A program made the translations under genes and the position numbers. From Ruminococcus sp. UBA3665 (GTDB taxonomy: Bacteria > Bacillota > Clostridia > Oscillospirales > Ruminococcaceae), in the NCBI GenBank assembly GCA_002373165.1, contig DFJS01000004.1, forward strand, positions 18,315-82,314: DNA of 64,000 bases, written 5' to 3'. Below are positions 57,794-64,000 of the stretch, in pieces. The notes under the pieces are model-generated. The model saw only the letters and a program-made list of their open reading frames with translations, was not told the DNA's origin and made no database searches. Positions within the stretch are counted from its first letter, which is position 1, and every line of letters starts with the position of its first letter.

Positions 57794-58750
57794 TTAATTT
57801 ACCTGATTGACAGGGGTGCCGGAAAGATAAGCCTCCAGATTTCCGGCAACAATCTGCAATAATCTTTCACGTGTTTCGACAGCTGACCATGCAATATGCG
57901 GCGTAATCAGACAATTGCGGGCAGATTTCAGGGGCGTATCCGGATTCATAGGCTCCTGCACCAGAACATCCAGTCCGGCTCCGGCGATTTTTCCCTGATT
58001 GAGGGCATCGGCAAGATCCTGTTCTTTTACAATGCCGCCTCTGGCCGTATTGATCAGATAGGCAGAAGATTTCATCAGGTTCAGATTTTCTCTGCATATC
58101 ATATTTTTTGTCTGTTCCGTCAGCGGACAATGTATGCTGACGACATCTGAATTCCGGAAAATTTCTTCCTGTGAGACGAGTTCAAACTCACAGGCTTCTG
58201 GTTTTGTCCGGGTATTGACGAGCACATGCATCCCGAAGGCATCCGCGGCCTTGGCGACATGTCGGCCGATACTGCCGAAGCCGATAATTCCGAATGTTTT
58301 TTGATATAATTCATGCACGGGGTACGGAAAATAAGAAAAAACGGGACTGCGTTCCCATTCGCCGGAGGCAACAGCCGTATGATACTGCATCAGATTTCCG
58401 GCAAGTGCGAATAATAACGCAAACGTATGCTGTACTACTGCATGAGTAGAATATTCCCCGGCATTGCAGACGGTAATCTGTCTTTTATTCGCCGCCGGAA
58501 TATCAATATTATTATACCCGGTTGCAAACAGTCCGATATATTTCAGATTTTTGCACTGTTCCATGACATCTTCCGTGACAGGCGTTTTATTGCAGAGTAC
58601 CGCATCGGCATCGCCTATTTTTTCGGCGACTTCTTCCGGACGGGTTGTCCCGTTGCAGATGACTTCTCCATATTTCGAGAAAATTTCAAGAATATGCTGT
58701 TTCATATCCGGCAGGGCGAGCGTATCGCCGTCGGGAATTACAATTTTCAT
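57794..58750 (-). CDS. D-2-hydroxyacid dehydrogenase (glycerate/hydroxypyruvate type)
   Basis: A 318-residue NAD(P)-dependent oxidoreductase. The Rossmann motif is GIIGFGSIGRHVAK (around 147), followed by CPLTEQTKNMICRENL. The catalytic Arg is in INTARGGIV (~233), the Glu in LVQEP and the His in TPHIAWS. It resembles glycerate dehydrogenases from memory, though lactate or 2-ketoacid reduction is possible. It overlaps the membrane protein gene upstream by four bases (ATGA) and comes 22 bases before proB. Confidence 0.93.
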   Translation of the reverse strand: MKIVIPDGDTLALPDMKQHILEIFSKYGEVICNGTTRPEEVAEKIGDADAVLCNKTPVTEDVMEQCKNLKYIGLFATGYNNIDIPAANKRQITVCNAGEYSTHAVVQHTFALLFALAGNLMQYHTAVASGEWERSPVFSYFPYPVHELYQKTFGIIGFGSIGRHVAKAADAFGMHVLVNTRTKPEACEFELVSQEEIFRNSDVVSIHCPLTEQTKNMICRENLNLMKSSAYLINTARGGIVKEQDLADALNQGKIAGAGLDVLVQEPMNPDTPLKSARNCLITPHIAWSAVETRERLLQIVAGNLEAYLSGTPVNQVN

Positions 58751-59058
58751 ACCTGATTCTCCTCTTGTTCTGTTTCCGTCTGCGGTGCAGGCTCCGGATT
58801 TTTCTTTCTGTCCACTGTGAGTGACAGAATCAGCGACAGAATCAGGGCAGCAAATTCAGCAACACCAATGCCGTAAAAGAAATTTATGCTGTTTACCAGA
58901 TACGGCAGAAGCGTACACGGCAGAGCAATTGCCAGCACAAGATGATGACTTTTCCTGTACCGGATAAACTGTAATCCGAATACCAGCAGTGCCAGCATTC
59001 CCAGCACAATATGCATTCCCAGCCGGATGGGGAATAAAGCGTTACCTACTGTTTCCAT
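58747..59058 (-). CDS. small membrane protein heading the proBA run
   Basis: A 103-residue protein with three hydrophobic helices (~13-30, ~38-58, ~60-80) and an acidic Glu/Gln-rich tail (ETEQEENQV). No family recognised. The start at 59058 has GGAG upstream. A longer form from 59097 lies at the transcript's 5' end and has no clear ribosome site; the full open frame (from 59211) begins upstream of the promoter. Its stop overlaps the next start (ATGA). Confidence 0.75.
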   Translation of the reverse strand: METVGNALFPIRLGMHIVLGMLALLVFGLQFIRYRKSHHLVLAIALPCTLLPYLVNSINFFYGIGVAEFAALILSLILSLTVDRKKNPEPAPQTETEQEENQV

Positions 59059-59106
59059 AAGCGTTTCAGTCTCCTTTTCAAACTGTTGTGATTTCATATC
59101 TTTTCT

Positions 59107-59135
59107 ATTATAGCATAAATATTTCCGGAATGCAA
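59107..59135 (-). promoter_or_regulatory. sigmaA-type promoter of the long proBA/tyrA/SPFH run
   Basis: TTGCAT (59130-59135), a 17-base spacer and perfect TATAAT (59107-59112) with extended TGC on the minus strand. No clear terminator is seen downstream before 50.9 kb, so it could serve ten genes. Confidence 0.7.
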
Positions 59136-59158
59136 TAGCGAAATTCAATTTTTTGCAG

Positions 59159-60898
59159 TTATCCGGCAAACTGCGAGCGATATAATTCCGCATAAAAACC
59201 ATCTTCGGCAATCAGTTCGTCATGCGTCCCCTGTTCCAGAATATTTCCTTCACACATAACAAGAATCAGATCGGCATTCCGGATTGTAGACAGACGGTGT
59301 GCAATGACAAAACTGGTTTTTCCCTGCATGAGTGTTTCAAAAGCTTTTTGAATTCTGTGTTCTGTCCGCAGGTCGATGCTGCTGGTTGCTTCATCCAGAA
59401 TCAGCATAGGCGGATTTGTCAGCATAATCCGGGCGATGCACAGCAGCTGTTTCTGACCCTGTGACAAGCCGGAAGTATCTGAAATGACAGTATCATAGCC
59501 TTCCGGAAGACGCTTGATAAACCCGTGTGCATGGGCAGCTCTGGCGGCCTGTATAATTTCTTCCCGTGAAGCCCCCGGTTTGCCGTAAGCGATATTTTCG
59601 GCGACAGTTCCTGTAAAAATCCAGGTTTCCTGCAATACCATGCCGAACTGACTGCGCAGACTGTCGCGGGTGAATTCTTTTGTACTCCGGCCGTCGAGCA
59701 GAATTTCCCCTTCCTGCACTTCATAGAACCGCAGAAGCAGATTAATAATTGTCGATTTGCCGCACCCAGTAGGCCCTACAATGGCGATTTTCTGCCCGTG
59801 CTGCGTCTTCATGCTGAAATGCTGAATCAGCGGTTTTTCCGGCAGATAGGAAAATGATACATCCCTGAATTCCAGTCTGCCCTGACAGGATTCCAATATT
59901 TCACAGGAACTGTCATCCGGTTCGGACGGCGTATCCAGCACCTGAAACACTCTCTGTGCACAGGAAACAGCGTTCTGCAATTCGGCAACCACGCCGGAAA
60001 TTTCATTAAACGGCTTTGTATATTGATTTGAGAACGCCAGAAAGCTTGCCAGACTGCCGACTGTCATTGTTCCGACCCAGGGAAGAGCTCCGATTGTGCC
60101 CAATGCGCCGACTGTGCCGACTGCGGCATAAATCAGCCCGTTGACAAAGCGTGTTGTCGGATTGCTGACAGAAGAGAAAAACGTCGCTTTGCGCCCGGCT
60201 TCGCAGAGTTCCTGATTAATGGCAGCAAATCTTGCTTCGGCGCGTTCTTCATAGGCAAACGCCTTGACAAGTTTCTGACTGCCGACAAGTTCTTCCGTCA
60301 ATGCGCCGATATTGCCTCTCAGTTCTGACTGCCGCTGAAATGCACTGTGTGAAAGCGATGTAATCTTTGCGGCGGCAATCAGTGACAGCGGAGTCATCAG
60401 AACAACAATGACAGTAATCTTGATATTGATTGTCAGCATAAAAATCAACGTTCCCAGAATTGTCACAATTCCTGTGAACAGCTGGGCAAAGCCCTGCAAT
60501 AGGCCGTCTGAAAGAATTTCAATATCTGAAATAACTCTTGCCATCATATCGCCTCTGGCGTTGCCGTCGATGTACGAAACGGGCATTTCTTCCAGTTTTG
60601 CGGTCAGTTCCGAGCGCAGATTTTTGACTGTGCCGAATGCCAGCCGGTTGATGCATAAACTTTCCAGAAACTGAAACAAACTGCTGATCAGCACCAGAAT
60701 TCCCAGAGTCAGCACAGTTTTTCCCAGTCCGCCGAAATTTACTTGATTCACGCCGACGGCATAATCCACAGCTTTTCCGATCATGACGGGAACAATCAGT
60801 GAAAGCGAAATCCCGATCAGTGTACACAGAATCGTCAGCACCAGATACAGCCAGTAGGCACGGCAATAATGCAGAATTCTTAAAATCGTCTGTTTCAT
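59159..60898 (-). CDS. ABC exporter half, catalytically competent ATPase
   Basis: A 579-residue type I ABC exporter: six membrane helices (~15-310) and a C-terminal ATPase. Walker A is VGPTGCGKST, the signature is an unusual LSQGQKQLL, and Walker B keeps the catalytic Glu (LILDEATSSID). The H loop is FVIAHRLST. The neighbouring half has the opposite pattern, so they form a heterodimer with one working ATP site, as in LmrCD/BmrCD and TM287/288. It overlaps the first half by four bases. Probable drug, peptide or lipid export. Confidence 0.93.
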   Translation of the reverse strand: MKQTILRILHYCRAYWLYLVLTILCTLIGISLSLIVPVMIGKAVDYAVGVNQVNFGGLGKTVLTLGILVLISSLFQFLESLCINRLAFGTVKNLRSELTAKLEEMPVSYIDGNARGDMMARVISDIEILSDGLLQGFAQLFTGIVTILGTLIFMLTINIKITVIVVLMTPLSLIAAAKITSLSHSAFQRQSELRGNIGALTEELVGSQKLVKAFAYEERAEARFAAINQELCEAGRKATFFSSVSNPTTRFVNGLIYAAVGTVGALGTIGALPWVGTMTVGSLASFLAFSNQYTKPFNEISGVVAELQNAVSCAQRVFQVLDTPSEPDDSSCEILESCQGRLEFRDVSFSYLPEKPLIQHFSMKTQHGQKIAIVGPTGCGKSTIINLLLRFYEVQEGEILLDGRSTKEFTRDSLRSQFGMVLQETWIFTGTVAENIAYGKPGASREEIIQAARAAHAHGFIKRLPEGYDTVISDTSGLSQGQKQLLCIARIMLTNPPMLILDEATSSIDLRTEHRIQKAFETLMQGKTSFVIAHRLSTIRNADLILVMCEGNILEQGTHDELIAEDGFYAELYRSQFAG

Positions 60899-62619
60899 GA
60901 CTGCCCTCCTGACTGCATTTGTGAATGATAAATTTCCTGATAGATTTCACAGTTCTGCATCAGATTTTCATGTGTGCCCTGACCGACACAGATTCCGTCA
61001 TCCAGCACAAGAATCAGATCGGCGTGCATCAGTGAAGTCGCTCTCTGTGAAATAATAATTTTTGTCATTCTGGCACACTGTGTTTTCAGAGCCTGTCTTA
61101 ATCTGGCATCTGTTGCATAATCCAGCGCACTCATACTGTCATCAAGAATTAAGATATCCGGTTTTCCGGCGAGTGCCCTTGCAATTGTAAGCCGCTGTTT
61201 CTGTCCGCCGGAAAGATTTCTTCCGCCCTGCACCAGATGAGTATCCAGCTGATATTGCAGCTGTTTCACAAAATCGGCCTGAGCAATCTCGATTGCCTGA
61301 AGCATATCTGTTTCAGAAACAGTTTCATCTGCCAGCCGGAGATTTTCCCTGACTGTTCCGGTGAATAATACCGCTTTCTGCGGAACACAGCCGATTTTTC
61401 TGTGCAGAGCTTTTAACTGATACTGCCGGATATTTTTCCCGAACACACGGATTTCGCCCTGTGAAGCATCATAACTCCGGGAAATCAGGCTTGCCAGCGT
61501 GGATTTTCCCGAACCCGTCCCCCCGATGATGCCGAGTGTCTGGCCTTTACTCAGCCGGAAACTGATATCTTCCAGTGCACTGTCACCTGCTCCGGCATAG
61601 GAAAAACTTACATGTTCAAACGCAAGAACTTCGCCGGATTCCGGCACTTCCGGAAGTTCCGTGCCGTCTTTCATGGAAGATTCCGTTTCCAGAATTTCGG
61701 CGACTCTTAAAGAAGATGCCTGCGCCTTGGTAAGAACAACAATCAGATTTGCCATTGCAATCATAGCAAGCAGAATCTGCGTCATATAATTCGTGAATGC
61801 CGTCAGATCGCCCTGACTGAGCCGCCCTGTATCGACGTGCACGCCGCCGAACCATAAGACTGCCACAATGCCGAGATTCATAATCATGAATGTCAGAGGA
61901 TTCAGCACAGCCGAAATTCTGCCGACAGCAATCATGCTTTGTTCGAGTTCGGCGCATTCGTCCTGAAATGTCCGGACTTCCTGTTTCTGCCGGGCAAATG
62001 CTCTGATGACCCGGATGCCGTCCAGATTTTCTCCTGTATGCCGTGCAATGACATCCAGTTTTTTCTGATTCTGCGTATATAACGGGATTGTCCTGTGCAT
62101 GACGAAATATAACAGCACGCCCACTACCGGAGCAATCAGCAGAAAAATCAGAGCTAATCTGGCATCGATTACCAGTACCATCACAATTGCGCCGATTACC
62201 AGAAACGGTGCTCTTGAAGCAAGCCGGATGAACATATTCACGCCGGACTGTGAAGCTGTGACATCGTTTGTAATTCTGTTAATCAGTGTAGAAGTTCCCA
62301 GCTGATCGATTTCTGTCTCTGAAAGCCGGTTGATATGTTCATACAATGCTTTGCGAAGATCAGCCCCGTAGCGGAATGCGCATCTTGCGGCGAAATACTG
62401 ACAGGTCAGCGCGAATGTCAGTCCGCAGATGCCCAGCAGGACAATCAGTCCGCACATTCTGAAAATATACGGCTCGTCCCGATTGGCAATGCCGTAATCG
62501 ATAATTTTCGCCATGACGACCGGAACAATCAGTTCAAATACAGCTTCCAGCAGTTTGAAAAACGGCCCCAGAATCAGTTCCAGCCGATAGGGCTTCAAAA
62601 AAACTAGTAATTTCTGCAT
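60895..62619 (-). CDS. ABC exporter half, degenerate Walker B
   Basis: A 574-residue type I ABC exporter: six helices (~15-305) and an ATPase domain. Walker A is IGGTGSGKST and the signature is normal LSGGQKQRL, but Walker B reads LILDDSMSALD, with Asp in place of the catalytic Glu. The switch His is replaced too (IIISQRATS). So this half gives the degenerate site of a heterodimer, and its LSGGQ serves the partner's active site. First gene of the pair; AAAGGA before the ATG. An IS element begins 40 bases upstream. Confidence 0.93.
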   Translation of the reverse strand: MQKLLVFLKPYRLELILGPFFKLLEAVFELIVPVVMAKIIDYGIANRDEPYIFRMCGLIVLLGICGLTFALTCQYFAARCAFRYGADLRKALYEHINRLSETEIDQLGTSTLINRITNDVTASQSGVNMFIRLASRAPFLVIGAIVMVLVIDARLALIFLLIAPVVGVLLYFVMHRTIPLYTQNQKKLDVIARHTGENLDGIRVIRAFARQKQEVRTFQDECAELEQSMIAVGRISAVLNPLTFMIMNLGIVAVLWFGGVHVDTGRLSQGDLTAFTNYMTQILLAMIAMANLIVVLTKAQASSLRVAEILETESSMKDGTELPEVPESGEVLAFEHVSFSYAGAGDSALEDISFRLSKGQTLGIIGGTGSGKSTLASLISRSYDASQGEIRVFGKNIRQYQLKALHRKIGCVPQKAVLFTGTVRENLRLADETVSETDMLQAIEIAQADFVKQLQYQLDTHLVQGGRNLSGGQKQRLTIARALAGKPDILILDDSMSALDYATDARLRQALKTQCARMTKIIISQRATSLMHADLILVLDDGICVGQGTHENLMQNCEIYQEIYHSQMQSGGQS

Positions 62620-62695
62620 TTCTGAAAAAATCCTTTCTTAGCCTTATTTTCTATATTACTATAAATGAGCAGCTGAAAAAAATGCACAAAAAATA

Positions 62696-62724
62696 AAGAC
62701 ATCCGACTCCAAAAGAGTTATAAT
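62696..62724 (+). promoter_or_regulatory. promoter of the IS transposase
   Basis: AAGACA (62696-62701), a 17-base spacer and perfect TATAAT (62719-62724), 40 bases before the ATG at 62765. The weak -35 fits low expression. Confidence 0.6.
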
Positions 62725-62764
62725 GTAATTGCGAAACACATCAACTCAAAGGAGCGGCTGTCCT

Positions 62765-63949
62765 ATGAATATTAGTATACACCATTCTGAAACAATTTGC
62801 AATAGTTTAAAAGAAAATCATCTGTATGCAGTTTTGACAGAAACGGAACGGAATTATATTTCATCCATTCTTCTGGCAATGTTCAGTCCTGATTATCGTG
62901 GAAAAACAGTAGACTTGGAGCAATACAGCGATTATCACCGCACCAGTATCTCCCGTTTTCTGCGCAGTGAAGCATGGGATGAAATGCCGCTTTCCTGCGG
63001 CATCAGACGGGAAACTGTCACAAGGATTTATGAAGAATCCAAAAGAAGCGGAAAGCCTGTGCTTTGTATTGTGGATGATACCATTGTCTCAAAGACGATT
63101 CCATCATCTGAAGCAGAACATCCGATAGAATCGGCATATTTTCATTATTCACATTTAAAAGGAAAAGCAGATTACGGACATCAGGCAGTCTGTATCCTGC
63201 TTTCCTGCAATGGTATCACTCTGCCTTATGCTATTATTTTATATGATAAAACCATTTCTAAAATTGAAATTGTAAAACAAATTGCACAGGAGCTTCCTGT
63301 TCCTCCGCACAAATCTTACCTGCTTTGTGACTGCTGGTATGTCAGCGGAGCATTGATGGATGCTTTTGCGGCAAAAGGGTTTTATACAATCGGCGCATTA
63401 AAAACAAACCGCTGCATTTATCCTTATGGAGCAAAAATGAATGTGCATGATTTTGCTGAAAAACTGAAAGAAGCAGAATGCAGAGAGCTTTTTCACCCTG
63501 TTACAGTGAAAGGCAGAACATATCTGGTTCTCCGTTATGAAGGCAAACTCAATGGCATTGAAAATGCAGCAGTTCTTCTGACTTACCCTGTCAGTGCATT
63601 CGGAAAAGAAAGAGCACTCAGAGCATTTATCAGCACTGATGTTTCTCTATCTGACGAGGAAATTCTTGCTTTTTATGCGCAGCGGTGGGAAATTGAAGTC
63701 TTTTTCAGAACTGTAAAGAATACATTTGCTTTTGCAAAATGTCAGATTCGCTCTGCCAAAGCAATTCAAAGAGTATGGTTTCTGCTGGAACTCGCTTATC
63801 TGATTGCCTGTCTGAAAGATGCTCATTTCTGTTTTTTATCAGGATTCAAAATGATAACACTTCAAATCAAAAAAGAACAGTATTCTCATTTTTATGATAT
63901 TGCTGTTTCTTCAAAGGATAAATCTGCTTTTCTTGCTTTAGTCTGCTGA
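62765..63949 (+). CDS. IS4-superfamily DDE transposase
   Basis: A 394-residue RNase H-fold transposase. The first catalytic Asp is in CIVDDTIVSK (104/105), the second in YLLCDCWYVSG (189), and the Glu is E311. Around it the IS4 signature Y-(2)-R-(3)-E-(6)-K is exact (Y304, R307, E311, K318). A beta-strand insertion lies between the second Asp and Glu. The reading frame is intact, so the element may be active. The start at 62765 has AAAGGAG; the open frame upstream begins before the ribosome site. Codon use is more AT-rich than in the flanking core genes. Confidence 0.94.
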   Translation: MNISIHHSETICNSLKENHLYAVLTETERNYISSILLAMFSPDYRGKTVDLEQYSDYHRTSISRFLRSEAWDEMPLSCGIRRETVTRIYEESKRSGKPVLCIVDDTIVSKTIPSSEAEHPIESAYFHYSHLKGKADYGHQAVCILLSCNGITLPYAIILYDKTISKIEIVKQIAQELPVPPHKSYLLCDCWYVSGALMDAFAAKGFYTIGALKTNRCIYPYGAKMNVHDFAEKLKEAECRELFHPVTVKGRTYLVLRYEGKLNGIENAAVLLTYPVSAFGKERALRAFISTDVSLSDEEILAFYAQRWEIEVFFRTVKNTFAFAKCQIRSAKAIQRVWFLLELAYLIACLKDAHFCFLSGFKMITLQIKKEQYSHFYDIAVSSKDKSAFLALVC

Positions 63950-64000
63950 ATCCCTTTTCGTGCATTTTGTCAAATCCATTGTTGAAATGCTCATTTATAG

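Larger units (their letters stand above)
62659..64000 (+). mobile_element. complete IS4-superfamily insertion sequence
   Basis: A 1342-base element bounded by perfect 13-bp inverted repeats: CTATAAATGAGCA (62659-62671) and its reverse complement at 63988-64000. Subterminal ATGCAC(A/G)AAA motifs are also shared by both ends. It holds one intact transposase gene. The right end is the last base of the window, so the target duplication cannot be read; the sequence just left of the element is TCTATATTA. Confidence 0.9.

Noticed and set aside
62659..64000. IS element as part of a larger composite transposon with the ABC exporter
   Set aside because: No second copy of the element is seen on the other side of the exporter genes.

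Overview
The window looks like chromosome of a spore-lineage, anaerobic-type Clostridia member, most like Ruminococcus/Oscillospiraceae. The reasons are spoVG and a bofA-like gene, BspA-type leucine-rich-repeat (LRR) proteins, a SpoVG/MreBCD/ZapA cell-envelope set, ECF and YfhO membrane proteins, moderate GC, and near-consensus TTGACA-N17-TATAAT promoters. This placement is inferred from gene content, not from a search. Most of the window is core genome. The accessory parts are an AT-rich orphan next to a possible IS200/IS605 end relic (about 12.0-12.8 kb), an LRR/MoxR/VWA cluster (20.1-25.1 kb), a run of unrecognised genes beside an SPFH protein (50.9-54.4 kb) and a complete IS4-type insertion sequence that ends on the last base of the window.

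Layout. 0-5.4 kb: pheST and a large acidic protein with RNA polymerase alpha-CTD-like and sigma region 4-like segments. 5.6-8.4 kb: an ECF transporter S component divergent from aroC, then a DUF3737 beta-helix protein. 8.5-11.8 kb: an autoregulated GntR (YtrA-type) operon with one ABC ATPase and three paralogous permeases. 12-16 kb: AT-rich orphan, mnmA-nadA, EAL phosphodiesterase. 16.2-19.7 kb: cytosolic LRR protein, patatin-like lipase and cysE, followed by tRNA-Ser and tRNA-Leu. 20.1-25.1 kb: VWA protein, LRR protein, MoxR AAA+ ATPase and LRR protein in one operon. 25.3-29.5 kb: MacB-type ABC exporter and a CIRCE-controlled hsp20.

29.5-33.6 kb: hisS, a small unknown and aspS, behind minD-mgsA. 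34.5-44.3 kb: a ten-gene cell-wall and division run (murC, a degenerate LexA-like repressor, zapA, U32 peptidase, dut, DUF4321, mreBCD, PBP2). minC, minE and rodA, which often sit in this locus in other clostridia, are missing between PBP2 and mgsA. 44.4-49.7 kb: spoVG, Nudix hydrolase, YfhO, a YfcE-like phosphodiesterase and a four-gene small-protein cluster ending in a bofA-like gene. 49.7-50.9 kb: rplJ-rplL as a stand-alone operon with an L10-leader-like attenuator. 50.9-59.1 kb: a long run with a 2-hydroxyacid dehydrogenase, proBA, a lysine-rich disordered protein, tyrA, an SPFH protein and three unknowns. 59.2-64 kb: a heterodimeric ABC exporter with an IS4-type element inserted 40 bases upstream of it.

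The strongest candidate for an undescribed system is the LRR/MoxR/LRR/VWA operon. Its LRR proteins have no signal peptide and share a C-terminal tail with a third, unlinked cytosolic LRR protein. Other points worth a look are the alpha-CTD/sigma4-like protein, the LexA-like protein that has lost its cleavage site and catalytic dyad, and the orphan MinD.
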